Of a stretch of 64,000 bases of DNA, positions 1 to 13,700 are shown piece after piece. Within the stretch, counting starts at the first letter, position 1; every line of letters starts with the position of its first letter. Both the position numbers and the translations under genes were made by a program. The stretch is from Nymphalis io. Its lineage: Eukaryota > Arthropoda > Insecta > Lepidoptera > Nymphalidae. The notes beneath the pieces were generated by a model, which was not told where the DNA came from, ran no database searches, and worked only from the letters and a program-made list of their open reading frames with translations. The stretch spans positions 397,001-461,000 of the forward strand of contig NC_065896.1 in assembly GCF_905147045.1 (NCBI RefSeq), in the 5' to 3' direction.

Positions 1-545
1 TTTAAAAAAAAACTCATTTAAAAAAACGGTCTTTTAAATTATTTAAAAATGCAAAAGTTATCGAACACAAATTGTTTGCTTATTAAAAATGTCAATTTCC
101 TTATTTTATTATTACTTACGTATAAATTTGCATCTTCGTGAATGTTTAACGTATATTAAAAAAAAAACAACAATCTGCAAAAATCGATGATAATGATAAT
201 CAAAATTGAATGATAACGTTTTATTTGTTACGCCGATTCTACTAATATAACGGTTGCGATACGTTCCCAATTTTATCCCTGAGTGAGCGGAGTCTTCTGG
301 CGTTGCATGCCTCAAATAATGACTGCAATCAACTCTGTATACTGTAAACATTGCTTATGAAATAAAATTATTATTATTCTTCATATAAACAAGTCTCAGA
401 GGAATCGCAGCTGGTTCCCAAATCTTTAAATTTATAACGGTTCCGATCCGATATATGTATGTGTGTAATGTAAGACTGACACAAACTAGATTATCGAAAA
501 ATTACAAATTCTATAAGAAAAGTTATAATCTATAAATGTTTACTT

Positions 546-745
546 CTGGGCTAACGTTTTTTACACTTTCCTTTCGAGGTGAAGGTTAGGGGCTAATTCC
601 ACCACGCGACACTAATGTGGGTTGGTGGATAGTGTGGCATGTGGGAGATTTTCATGCAGTCTCTTTCGATTCAGTGGTGCTTGCCCGGTTGAGCTAAAAA
701 TCTTCGGTTAAGGTTCAGGTGTCCTATCCACGGGAGCATCTCGGT
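546..745 (-). repeat. Family A tRNA-derived SINE, partial, reverse
   Basis: Reverse-strand match to the complete copies at 3569 and 20660: GCTGGGCTAA and the Cys/Ala-box-like CACCACTGAA/GGGCAAGCACC region are recognisable. The ends are approximate and the copy is diverged. Confidence 0.7.
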
Positions 746-1849
746 ACTTTCTATAGTTTTTATTATATATCTGATTTTGTGCAGAGGTACAGCTACTCCT
801 GCGCATTGATTTAAGACCTCTCAGTTCCGCTCGTGATCGCAATGCTTTAGTGCAATTAAAGTGTTTTTATGTGACGCTACGTTGATTTAACACTCGCGTT
901 AATGACTGCTTTAGCCCCATTTTTTAATTTTCCATTACTTTGTATCTGTATTAATTACGAAGTTATTGATTACCTACTTTTTTAATTGAAAACATACGAT
1001 ACAGATTAAAAAAATCAGTGTAAAAGTCATATTAATAAATTAACCGTATGATAGTAATATTAATATAATTATTTTTACAAAAATACGCTTTCCTAATTAT
1101 TTTGACATAAAAGTTACTACTGTTCTACTATCTGTTCCGTATTAAATGATTATATTGTAACTATATCGCCTTTCATCGTAGAGCGAAAACGTCAAAAATA
1201 CGTCAATAAAACGTCAAATCAACCAAGTGATTTCGACGCATTTCGACGAGTTTAAAGTTTTATTTGGTTACTCATAACTAAATGAAACCGAAACGGTAAA
1301 TAAATAGCCGAGGTATTTAATACCCTTAGATTTGATTACATCTTGAGATTCCGAGATATTTATAGCACAGTTACAATATTTATAGTGTTACAGTATATAT
1401 ACGACAATATTATATACAATAAATGTTTTTTTATAGAAACATGACAAATACTTGACAAACATTTAATTTTCAAAGCACGAACAGTAAAGTCAAACTTATA
1501 ACACCAGGGTCCGTCTGCGTAGTGGAAATACATCCAACCTTGGGCAACGTGTTCTCATCTATAAAACAATATTGTTCATAAAATCTTACTTTAAATTTAG
1601 CTCTACTTATGAATACATTGAAAGCTCATGCTAAGAAGATATATGTCTTAGATTATACTTAATAATAATTTACATAGATTATTAAGCAAGACGATTTAAT
1701 TGTATTGAATTAATATTTTAGATAAATTATTTTGATGAATATAGCAACTACTGAGATACTTGTCAGTTCTTCTCTGTATGATTGAATTTCGAACCCGTGG
1801 TAGATTTGAGCTGGTTAATACATTCTTATAAAATCTTTCTTTCTTTTTT

Positions 1850-2115
1850 GTGCAAACTCCTCTGGGTAGGTACCACCCACTCATCAGATATTCTACCACA
1901 AAACAGCAGTACTTAGTATTGTTGTGTTCTCGTTTGAATAGTGAGTAAGCCAGTGTAATTACAGGCACATGGAACATAACTTCTTGGTTCCCAAGGTTGG
2001 TGGCGAATTGGCGATGTAAGTGATGGTTAACATTTCTTGCAATGCCAATGTCTATGGGCGTTGGTGACCACTTACCACCAAGTTGTCCATATGCTCTTCA
2101 GCCTACCTGTACTAT
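1850..2115 (-). repeat. Family B repeat (CCACCTGATGG type), reverse
   Basis: Near full length in reverse orientation, from the GGGTAGGTACCACCCACTCA end to ACCACTTACCACCAAG. It matches the plus-strand copies near 7584, 27628 and 53857. The ends are approximate. Confidence 0.8.
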
Positions 2116-2144
2116 AAAAAAAATTACACTAAGCATTCAATTCA

Positions 2145-2445
2145 AATCCCGGGTCAGGTCAGTAAAAAGCTATTAAGCTTGTTTGTTAAGAAATTCTTAG
2201 CAACCGCCAGGAGGTGAGAAGACACCTTTTATCCCCATGCTTCGAAAAGCTCGTAAAGCTGTTGATCCTATACCTGATATACCGTGCCGGATTACCGTCC
2301 TATCTGACTATGACAACAAAGGGATATACAGTACACATTCCTATCAGCGTACCTGTACAAGTGTACACCACACTTAATACCTGCGCAGTTGAATTATTAG
2401 TTCTTGCAATTTGCCGTCGTGGTTGAATTTCAGGCAGGATTAAAA
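2145..2445 (+). repeat. Family C tRNA-derived SINE, 5'-truncated
   Basis: Shares CCCGGGTCAGGTCAGTAAAAA, then AAATTCTTAGCA, AAAAGCTCGTAAAGC and GTTGATCCT with the complete copy at 47669. The tRNA head is mostly missing. An apparent open reading frame inside it is a by-product of the repeat. Confidence 0.75.
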
Positions 2446-2504
2446 TTAATATCTTTCAAATCTAGTATAACTGGAATGTGTATGAATATTTTACTTCGTG
2501 AAAG

Positions 2505-2610
2505 CATTATTTGCAAGCTCGTCTGAGTAGATACCATCCACTCATCAGATATTCTACCGCCAACCAGCAGTACTCACTGTGGTTGTTTTCCGTTTTGAAA
2601 TGTGAGTGAA
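2505..2610 (-). repeat. Family B repeat fragment, reverse
   Basis: Contains the 3'-end block of family B (ACTCATCAGATATTCTACCG) in reverse orientation only. Confidence 0.7.
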
Positions 2611-3568
2611 AAAAATAGAAATATATCTGACCAAAGACGATGATAAATTAATATCATTATATATATTACCGATGATGTAAAGCATACATCATTTATTTAA
2701 TATAGATTAGAAAATAACAACATTTTGTCCGTGGATTTCGTTCAGTAAATAAATATGGCAAAGATTATCAATTAACTAACAAGAAATGCTGTTTTAACAT
2801 ACTCCTATGTCGTAAATTGAGTATTTCGACGAGATTGTAATTATGCTTTTAGACGTGTAGATAATAGCACAGATAATAGCAGAACACGCAAATAGATGAA
2901 TGATCTATAATAAGTAATAGTTGCTTGTAAATCACTTGGTGACTTTCTCAAGATTAAGAAGCCCGATATTCGATTACTCCATCGCAAAGATGGTGCAAAA
3001 ACAGCTGCTTAGAATTATCTTTTCAGAGAATGTTCTAGAATACAGCAAATTAATTAATAATTTATAATGCTTATCTTATTAGCAGTGGGGATAGTATTCA
3101 GTTACAAAATTTGGATTTTTAATTAAAACTCTTTAAAAATTTTTACAATCATTTAATCGTCAGTGGCCTTGTTATAAATAAAAAATAAGAATCGATGTAC
3201 TTATATAAAATATCATTTAATTTCCCGAGCAAAGTAGTATTAGTGATTACGTAGCAAAGTAGTATTAAGATCAATAAGAAATGAGTTATGAATTACACGA
3301 GCAAATTTTATACAAAATTTTATCCCCCATATTTTATCCTTTGCTTATCATTTCCAAAAACGCATTTGATTTTCATTTATAAACCAATTTTGATTTTATT
3401 CGCTTGAAAAATGACAAATGAAAATTATATGAGTTTTTTATAAATCCTTTCTTAGTGCTATTCTATTTTATAAAATGAACTCCTGTGCGCTATTCTGTGC
3501 GTTGTGTGTGTCAGTGTTTTATTAAGTTTTGTATCTTTTTAATTTAAAAAAGGTAAACGATCTGACAA

Positions 3569-3880
3569 TGATCTGATAAGCCGAGATGGCCCTGTGGTAA
3601 GAACGCGTGAATCTTAACCGATGATCGTGGGTTCAAACCCGGGCAAGCACCACTGAATTTTCATGTGCTTAATTTGTGATTATAATTCATCTCGTGCTTT
3701 ACGGTGAAGGAAAACATCGTGAGGAAACCTGCATGTGTCTAATTTCACTGAAATTCTGCCACATGTGAATTCTACCAACCCGCATTGGAGCAGCGTGGTG
3801 GAATAAGCTCCAAACCTTCTCCTCAAAAAGAGGAGAGGAGGCCTTTAGCCCAGCAGTGGGACATTCACAGGCTGTTACGG
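3569..3880 (+). mobile_element. Family A tRNA-derived SINE, complete
   Basis: Begins with a tRNA-like head (GCCGAGATGGCCCTGTGG as A-box region, GGGTTCAAACCC as B box) and ends CAGCAGTGGGACATTCACAG. A 14-bp direct duplication AAACGATCTGACAA flanks it at 3555-3568 and 3881-3894, the signature of target-primed insertion. It may belong to the Metulj-type lepidopteran SINEs, an assignment made from general resemblance only. Confidence 0.88.
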
Positions 3881-3896
3881 AAACGATCTGACAAAT

Positions 3897-3995
3897 GTTA
3901 CTACCTAATGGTAAGAAGTGACCACCACCCATAGACGTTGGCGCCTTAAGGAATATTAATCATTCCTCGCAACACCAAAACACCAATGGAAAAAC
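3897..3995 (+). repeat. Family B repeat fragment
   Basis: Contains ATGGTAAGAAGTGACCACC and CCCATAGACGTTGGC from the 5' half of family B. It directly follows the target duplication of the SINE. Confidence 0.6.
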
Positions 3996-4609
3996 AAAAC
4001 GAATTGAATTTTGATTTTTTTTTCATTTAACAATACTTCATTTAGGCATCTGCATTCATTTACAATTACAAACATAACTTTCGCAAGTTTTATTTGAAGT
4101 TGACAGTAAATAATACCATTATTTGTTTATTTATACAAAAAAAAACTCTGCGGCTGGTCCGGTCTGGTCCTGATCCGATATACTGTGGGAAGAGTATCGT
4201 CTGTGCAAGCATACATAAGTCCCCCGCTAGTCGGTAAATTCAAAGGTGCTTTGCAAGCTCGTGCGCTGCGGTCCAAAGTCGTCCGTGTGAACAGACATAT
4301 ATAAAAATATTTATTATGACCACAGAGACGAGCATTGATCGCATTATGACAAGAGCCGCAGAAGCGATACGTTCTCCTTCACTTTGCATTTTGAAATGAA
4401 ATATTGACCGACACAGACCGACACGCACCTTTGGAAGAACCAAGTTTGGTGTGTGGTTGACTGTGTTCATCAGCCGTGTATGAATAATCCGCAGAATCCA
4501 TCTTTCAATAAAAGTTCCATTATCTTAAAATGATGTATAGCATCCCGAGGAGGTGGCATATGCTAATATAAATAGCAGATGATTAGAAGATAAATGTTTG
4601 TTTGTACAG

Positions 4610-4742
4610 TAGTGGGCTGTTGACTGCATTCTTGGCGCTGTCGCTGCTGTGTCTCGCGTGTGGGAACAGCGCCGCCGTGCTTGCTGCCACCGGTCTGCAG
4701 CGCGACTCGCTACGGCAACCTGAACCCCTCACCAGTTTTGAG
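4610..4742 (+). CDS. Exon: transmembrane helix and extracellular loop
   Basis: The acceptor follows a T-rich tract ending TTTGTACAG, and the donor is GAG|GTTTGT. The first base completes a split codon and the exon ends in phase 0. It encodes a helix of about 18 hydrophobic residues and the loop LRQPEPLTSFE. It is GC-rich in an AT-rich surrounding, as expected for coding sequence. The upstream partner exon was not found in positions 1-4609. Confidence 0.7.
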
Positions 4743-7700
4743 GTTTGTTTAATAATTGTATATAACTTTTAATTTCTATGTATGCGGGCAGTATGGCAGG
4801 CATTCACCATCTGATGGTACTGGTCTGCACTTTGAAACTGGATTAACACTGATTTGAAGAATAACAGAAAATGTACTTAGCTTAATTTGAGTTTTTCATT
4901 AAAGGTGTTATGTTAACTACAAAACTATCATAAGTTGGCGTCAAGCCCTTAAAGAATTTAAAAGCTTTAAAAGCAATTTAAAATCATCCATTTTGGTTAA
5001 AAAAATTACACTTAGGTACAGTATATAGAAATAGCAACACGTGTAGGCCTAATTATATTTATCACAAGAGATGTTTTAATTAATATGTAAATATTCCATA
5101 GATTTCAATCAAAATGATTATAAATGCAAATAATTTCAATTACAAGTTTCTAATCCTCCCTCGCATCTACGACAGAAATCCAGAGTAATGTTTGTCAATG
5201 AATCGGGTCGTTTGAAATTATTAAACGGATTGACTTATCAGCTGCGCAAGCGCAGAGTGGCTTAATCTCGTACTAAGCGATTTATTATGCACCAGTTACT
5301 ACATTAAGTAAGACGTACACTTACTTGCATAAGTATGTGAATGCATTTTTTTTTAAATTATTTGAGTAGTGAATTTTACCTATATTTATATAGGTAATAT
5401 TTTAGTGTACGTTCGTATGTTGATTAAACTTACAATTAAAACATTTATTTACATTGATGGTTCAAATAGTTATATATACAAATCTAAGTTAAAATTAGCC
5501 TTAATTCAAATATATTTTTTGTAACTCTGATTATGTTCTACTCTATTCTATTATTTTTATCAAATTCTGATAGATTCATTATCGCTAAGTAGGAAATAAT
5601 AAACACTTGTGTACCGCAACGAATATAGTGCTTTGAAAGGTTGGCCGTTCTATCCTTCTTTAAACGAGGAGAAGCGAGAACATTTTTTTAAATATACTAA
5701 TCTCCACAGACTGTCAGTGTCTTTGGTGTATTATTGATTTAATGTTTTTTTTTCAGGCAACATCAATGTACAATTTTATTCTTCTAGTGTTATTATTAAT
5801 TTTATAAATGTAAAAATTAGTTTGTTTGTTATGCTTTCACGTCTTAACTACTGAACCGATCATCGTGGAATTTTGCTCACAAGTCAGAGCTACAGAGAAT
5901 GAGATAGGGATAGACCGAATAGCCAGCTAGCTTCTCTCACGCGGGCGGAAACTAGTTACCTCTTATTTGGCTTCTTTATTGACCCAGGTGCTATACGGTT
6001 GGACATTAATATATTTTTTTTATACACTAAATCAATTCGTATTAATTAATTACAAGTGCTGGTGTCACTTTAAGAAATGTGTTGCATGCAAGTGTATGCA
6101 AGTATTGTCTCTATGGGCGATTGATCTACGGCAAAGGTGTTGTAATCTTATTTGACAATTGTTTGTGATTTGCTTGTCAACAAACGAACTGAATAATTGT
6201 TTGAAAAGTCGCGAGTGATTGTTAGATAATTTAAATTACAAAGTTTTATAACTACGCTAGATTTCACCCGTTTTTTTCAGTTGTTAGGTGCTAAAAATAC
6301 TATAATAACCTATGTCTTGCCTTGGTGTTCAATCTTGCCTCATACCATTTCATCAATTTCCGTTCAGTGGTTTAGCCATGAAAGCGTTACAGACACAGCT
6401 TTATTAGAGGTTTATATTAATGTTATATACGATGAAAATAATTGAATATAATCTGTAGTTTAAAGTTCAAGGCTTCACTGGCGAGATGAGATCGTGTCGA
6501 TACTAAACAATGAGCTGTTTTATTTGTATGTTATTTTATTCATCGCCGTGTTACGACTGATGCCTTATACTATACGCGGGAATCTTGATATATTCAAAAT
6601 ACTATTATATACACTAATTTTTTAACTCTTTTATTCTTATATGCTTCTGAATGTTTAAAGTTTTTCTACTTATAGTAATAGATATAAAAAGCGTCTTAGT
6701 TTTGTGATAATAACGTATGTTCATATTGTTGTTATTATATTTATTATTATTCATTGATAACCTTAAAATTGTTCAAGTATAAAATTAAAGAATAGATGCC
6801 TGCAAAAATGTCTATAAATTTTATTAGTTTTTGGGAAAAGATGTAACAAACAAACAGCGCTTGATAGATGACCTCCTAGAACGTACTAATGTACCCGTGA
6901 GAATATGACATAACGGCGCAGGAATATTACAGGGCCTCTTAGCAAAAACGTTATTACAAAAACATATTATTGTGTTGTTAGCTAGCGGACGATTATTGTG
7001 AAAATATTGTGTCGTGTAATGTCTAATAACGAGTATTTTATAAGGTTACAAATATGTTATTATAAATAATGTGGCCAGTTATAAAATGCGTTATAGAAGG
7101 AGTCGTAATATAGCGTGTAAAGAGTAGATTGCGTTAAAGGAGAATGACCAAAAGTGGTCGCGGCATAAAGACTAGCTATTTAGTCATATTTTTCATAGTC
7201 ATAACTTTTTACTGACAGCTTATTTTTTCTAAAATTTACTCTCTGTTTATGAACTATAAGTCAAGTTAGTGGTGGACTTTGGTCATTCTCCTTTGTTCTC
7301 TGAAATATTACCAAAATAACAGTTAAAATAAGGGCGCTGACCTGACGTTTCAACCTTTAAATAACCTATTAAAATTGTCTAGTAATGGTTAAGTCTAAGT
7401 CCCTAAGATTATTTTAGTGCGATTTTGAAAGTTAGATAAATTTGGTTTGTCATTTTTATAAAAAATATATAGTTGATTATAATAATCTAATTATTTCTTT
7501 ATTGTCAGTAATTATTTTTATTTCAATATATTTTAATTAATATTTCAGTTTGACCTCAGTTTCTTTTTTTATTATTGATTTGGTAGGCGGACGTGCAAAT
7601 GGGTCACCTGATTGTAGGTGGTCACCAACGCCCATAGACATTTGGCATAGCATGGCATTCGCCCATAGGCATCGTAAGAAATGTTAACCACCGCTTACAT

Positions 7701-10700
7701 CGCCAATGCGCCACTAACCTAGGGAACCAAGATGTTATGTTTCTTGTGCCTGTCTTGTGCTTGCTCACTCACCCTTCAAACCGGAACGCAACAATACCAA
7801 GTACTACTGTTTTGCGGTAGAATGTCTGATGAGTGGGTGGTACCTACCCAAACGAACTTGCACAAAGCCTTACCACCAGTGAATCACTAGTCACGATGTT
7901 TACCTTTAATGTTCAGCAAGACGGGAATCATTAAACTCAGCGGCACTTGCTCGGATTTCAATCTAAGATTTATTCTATTATATACAATAAACTGTTATGT
8001 ATGTATTAGTGATGAGGCCATCTCAATTTCTGTGCCATAATTTATCATATACTAAAGATTAAATATGTCAACAAATTTATAACATATTTAACGTAAAAAA
8101 ATATTAAGATGTTTAGGTTCTACGCAATAACATACATACATGGTAAGCCTCTCTTGGGCTGCATGGTCGCGCATGCGCATTAGTATGTCAGGTTAATTGG
8201 ACGTTTAATGCGAAAATGTTATGTCTTGCGCAATACCTACTAAGGAAGATTTATGTGAAAATTGCACGTCACGAACACTAACACATTTAATTATATTTAT
8301 TTATTTAAATTACAACTTAGCTTATTTCTGATATAAAATATTAAGGGTATAATGAATAATGCAGTAAACACGTAACTAAATAATTTGTAGTATGTAATAA
8401 TGCTTAGCAACCCAAGTTCGATTCATATTACCCTCCGTACTAGATTAACTGTTTGACGGTAGAAGCAAAATTCAAAAGTATATGCAAAAGTTACATACTG
8501 CTTCTATAATATTATTTTTTATAACAAATTTTATAGTGTAAATTTGCTTCTCATGTTTATGTAGTACGTATATTATATTTCGTAAACGCACTTAGTATTT
8601 TTTGTGTTTGTATAAATTAACGATAGTTTTAGAAAGTCTAAAAGACAATATGTAAAGGGTACAAATCAAAAGTATGTTACGGCGGCATTTATGTTTGATG
8701 ATTATATCGGGTTAGTGTTTATCTATTGATTTACTCTAAAAGATGGCTGTGGTTAATAACTCGCATCAAAGTACTCAATACAATCAATATTTTTATGCAC
8801 GAAAGTTACGGGTAACTGTCGATATTTTTTTCATTCTAGAGTTTAAAAACTAAATCCCAATGCGTTTAACTATCAAAGAAATTCAAGCAAACCAGCGAGC
8901 AAGAGATAGTAATCTTCTTATTTATCGCTTAGCACATTACAAAAATATTTACGAGATTAGAAAACTTATGAGCTACGTTTACTTATTTATCTTGTTTTCA
9001 GGATGAAATGCAAGCGTGGACTCCGGTGCTAGCTAACATCGCGCTGCTCATCATAGCCTCAGTCCACTGTCTGGTCTGCATCGTCTCTATCTACCATCTC
9101 TCTAAGAGAATTTGTCCTTGCTTCCGTCCGAAGCAGGCCTTCGACCACAACCAGTTCGACCCGGCCTTCAAGCCGGTACAGCCCTGTGTCTTCCATGTGG
9201 ACGAGATCAAAAAGGCCCAAGAAGCGGAGAAGATAAGAGGACATGAACTCTGTAAGGAGTTGGAGGCGAAGTTGCAAGGAGAGACGCTTAAAAAGAAAAA
9301 GGTGACACTTGAAACTTAAGAAATAAATCTTCAATGACCAAATTCGTATTAATGATAGTCATTGAAATTATTTTTATTTGTGATAATTTACTTGATATGA
9401 AATATATCTGAACATTTCTAGAACGTTACAAATCATGTCGTAGCAATTCTATAGGAAACATTGGATATTTGCAAGTTATGTAGTCGAAATCACAAAAAGC
9501 AGCTGTGTGTATCAGCGGGAAATGCTTTAAAATAATCGATTCCTCGTCTATGTACTAAGAGCAGAACAAGATATAATTGAAAATAAATGCTGATGTTATT
9601 TAATGAAAAAATTTCGACTCGCTCGCCTTGGTTTGATTTCATAGCATGTATGGATGTATATACTTGGAAAACAAATAAAAGATTGACAGAATTTTTGAAT
9701 TATAATTTCAAAAATATTTATTAATATATTCGTACATTTGTAAAAAAGAAATCTGAATAATTCCAATATAAGAAGTAAACTATTATTAAAAATATATATA
9801 TTTCTTATTACTTTTAATACATTAAATATACATTGTTTGTTACGTAGCTTTTCAAAGCATATCCTCGTTTATATGTATGTAGCTGTACTAATAGTATTAA
9901 ATCGAATTGCAATTAGCATTTTAAACAAAACTCAATTCATTTCTTAGGAGGAACCAGAATTTGGAAGTGCTAACAGTAAGGAGAAACTGGTGACAAAGTG
10001 GCTCGGCCGTCACCACACAGTGACCACTGCCGTCCGTCCTCCCAGGAGCAAAGGCGTTAGGAAACCAAGGAAACCTCCACCAGGCGCGATGATGCTCGTC
10101 CCTGCACATCCAGCGAGCACGGTAAGATTTTTAAGACTATAATTGATAGTGCTATTTAGTTGCATTTTTTTTTGGGTAATTTAAACGGTACACGACCAAA
10201 TGTGCTGACCTAAGGTGCCTTAAGTTTTACTAGATCGCTCGGGACTACACCAATATAAAGTGTATTCTCAATGATCAACCACCAGTGAAACTTATGTAAT
10301 ATTTCGTAAGAGAGCCGAGATGGCTCGGTGGCTAGAATACGTGAATCTAATCCGAAATTTGACCACTTGAGTTTTGGTTCGGATGAAATTCTGCTACATG
10401 TGTATCCACAATTGTAGCAGCGCAGCGGGATAAGCTTTAAACCTCCTTCTCAGAGTAGAGAAGGCCTTTCCCTGGCAATGGGACGTTTAAAGGCCTCTAC
10501 TTTACTTGTACCTCTCTGAAAATAAGAATAATTTAACCGTCAAAAAATACATACAATAAAGAAAATATATTCAATAAAACTTTATATTTCGTAAAAAAAA
10601 AAACCGAATTGAAAACATTTAAATGTTTTACAATCGTCGACGCGGAATAGCAAGTTGACTTGCATTTTTTAATTTATTTTTAATTTTATCATATATATAT

Positions 10701-13700
10701 ATATGGTAGAATTATTAAATAACAACATAAAAATCAAATCAAAATCAATCAATATCAGTTGCCTATGAATTACAAAAGAGGTTACCGTTTATGAAATATA
10801 TTTTGAATTCATAGGCACTTCGTAGTTAGTAGGTACTAATGTGCTCCGTAGATGTTCTTACATTACTATTCTTTGGTTGCCTAAGTACTTTTTCGCCTAG
10901 GCAGTGGTCAGTCACACTGGTCGCACGGACGAGAGGGTCAGTGGGTCGAATGTACCAACGCTACTCACGAACACTCTCCTAACACGCTTTATTTAAACGT
11001 TAATACATTGTATTTAACACCAAACACGTTTTAAGATTTCGTTTGCAATCCTTCATTGTTTATTTATAATATTGTATTTAGACAACCTTCATCGAACCAA
11101 TTATAATGATCATGATTACTATTCTTTTAGAGAAGTTAATGTGTCTTCTTTAACCCAGGTGCACATATGTACATTGTATGGTCACGGTGATATTTGCTTT
11201 TAGCGTGGTTAGACTGACAAAGTATGTAGTTAGTATTCGTTGATTTTCGCAAAAAATAATAATTTCATTGTATTTAATTAACATACCTTTCGGAAAAGAT
11301 TGGCTATTGAAATTCTTGCCATTTATTCTCGATAGAATCAATACTACGAACCGTTGTTTATTATGAATTTAATTTAATCATGTAGAATTATTTTTAAAAA
11401 GCGCTTGTAAGTGTGTAACTGAATTGAAAAAATAATATTTTGATTTGACTCATTGATGATAGATTACAAAAATATATAAAAAATTAAGTGTTTCTTTTAC
11501 AATTGCAACCTATAATATTTGTGATTATAGATTAAAAAATCTATAATTTTCGTTGTTTTTCTAATTACTTGTTAATACCATTCTAAGAAAACCTCGCACT
11601 GGTGTTTACTTATGATACGATACATAATTCGAGTCCAACTTGACTTTGCTCGTTATGGCATTAAAAAGGAATGTCATTTTTTCTAAGACATTTATAAAAT
11701 TAAGGCTAAGCCTAATATTGTTACTATTTAATAAGGAACTTAGCGTCGACAGTTTTGGTGCCACGTGTAGCATAAATCCTAATAAATCTCTTTTTAAAAA
11801 CTTGGAAACTATGTTAAAATTTGTCAATTGATATTTCATATAGACAAGCCTTCTAAATAAAAAAAAAACTTTTTATAATGATAGTTTAAATAAAACGTTT
11901 AAATGAAAATTATACTATTTAATGTAAGTGATTTAAGTTAGATTTACTAATCTGACGTAATTCTGGACGATCATATTGAGATCATTCAGATTAAATATAA
12001 ATTAGTTAATCTGACTGTAATCACAATTTCACAGACTGAAAGTAAATTGGGAAGTAAACTAATATCTCGAATATACAAATATATAAAAGTAAATATTTTT
12101 GTGAATAAAAATATTTTCGACAAACGTTTAGGTATAAGAATTGTGACATTAAAGTTAAACTTAACTAAAGTTTTATAACATTCGTCATAAAGTACAAACG
12201 CAAATCTTAGCATCGTAAATAATATGTACATATATTACCAAGGTATTTATATAATGTCGAGACAAAGAGACAAGTCGCCTCCCGACGCGGTTGATTCCGC
12301 ATGCCGCGCGCTTCCTGAACCTAATGCTAAACACTTGCTTACAAACTCTGTTTGGCTTACTCTACAATTTAATACAAATCTAGACCAACTCTGTTATTTA
12401 TTGTAGTAAACATTTATTTGTATGCTACTGACCTGTAAGCAGGTGGAGGTTTCCTTGGTTTGTATCTAATATTTAAAAGTCGAACAACAAGAGAGATCGA
12501 TTGTTGATGAAATCTATTTGCAGATATAGTTAATGAATATTATTACAGCATTGTCGAATAACCTAATTAATATTTCAGTTCACTTGTGAAAGTGTTAATT
12601 ATTCTAAGGATTATTTTAATATCATGCAGATGACGATGAAGGCTAACTTGAACAAATACTGATCGACTTGCCTGATAATGGATTCCGAAGTTTTACTTAT
12701 TATAATATAGAAACTAATAAAGTTTGGCAAAATATATACATAGAACATCTCATTTATAATCAAAATACATAACTATGTGCAATTTCAAGGAAAAAATGGT
12801 ATTTTTTATATCAGATTTTATCTTTAAATATATAATATATTTTTGGCAACACGCCATTAGCAAGTAGTCACTGGTTATCAAGCAGCGTCTGCACTATTAC
12901 TAATTAATATTAATTAATTTAAATATCTTACTTTATGTCGTAACTTAAACTTTCATTTAGGTTTCATGAAAATGAAAGTAGACGGTGAATTTTACATTTA
13001 GAATATTTATAGTCACAGTTTGATGCGTGTGCGCATTCGCAGGCATATGCGCTGAATATTCCGTGGTCTTTGATCTCCTGAGCTACATTAAGCCGGATCT
13101 ATACTATTTTACTAAACTTTTGATCTTGGCTTATTGGATAAAACTCGTAAATTAATATTCAAGAGTTGGGTTTATACCCAACCTTACGAGTTCAAACATA
13201 ATCTGACTATTTACATTTAAAATTAGTATTTGAGATTCATATATACGTATTAAACTTGTGTAATTCTTCTCGATTGGGAAAGATACTTGTTCAGCCGTGG
13301 GACACTGTTACCATGCGTACTTCTTAATATTCTAAAGTAAGCTATGAGTGAAAATATATTTTATACACAAAGTAAAGTACAAAATAACACTGCTATGGAA
13401 TTATTGGTGAGTGCATACTGAACTGTATTGCGCATTCAACGTCTACGTGACGGCGCTGCAGGTTGCAGCTCGCTTATAAATAAGATTGGTCAGACGGTTC
13501 TTCCAATTACTGAACGTATTTTGTACAAATACGAAAACGTTTCCGATGGGAAACGCCTCATCAATAAGTAATGAGTTACAAATATCGCGGAACCTGCGCA
13601 TGCGCTGCATCGCACGATATGTTTTTTGCCGCGGCGCTGCCCGTTCCGCTCTCATAATCACTGCGTGAAGACTCGAGATTAACAATGCTTCAGAGATTAT

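Larger units (their letters stand above)
1..4609. other. Upstream intronic/intergenic sequence, repeat-rich
   Basis: No convincing exon was found here. It contains SINE and family-B copies annotated separately and a local duplication of AGCAAAGTAGTATTA at 3229 and 3253. A moderately GC-rich stretch at 4145-4500 shows no splice-bounded coding frame. Related degenerate text (AACGGTT-G-TACGTTCCC) occurs near 250 and again near 34280, which suggests another old repeat family. Confidence 0.5.
4743..9001 (+). other. Intron between the two helix exons
   Basis: A 4.26-kb intron. It holds two inverted interspersed-repeat fragments (about 5800-5960 and 6255-6430), a small inverted-repeat element (7136-7294), a family B copy (7584-7888) and NRF-1-like palindromes at 5243 and 8168. 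A 62-codon open frame at 5967 has no coding character. Confidence 0.6.

Noticed and set aside
12224..12406. Possible first exon (MSRQRDKSPPDAVDSACR)
   Set aside because: It has some GC-rich coding-like text, but no usable donor follows and nothing joins it in frame to a neighbour.
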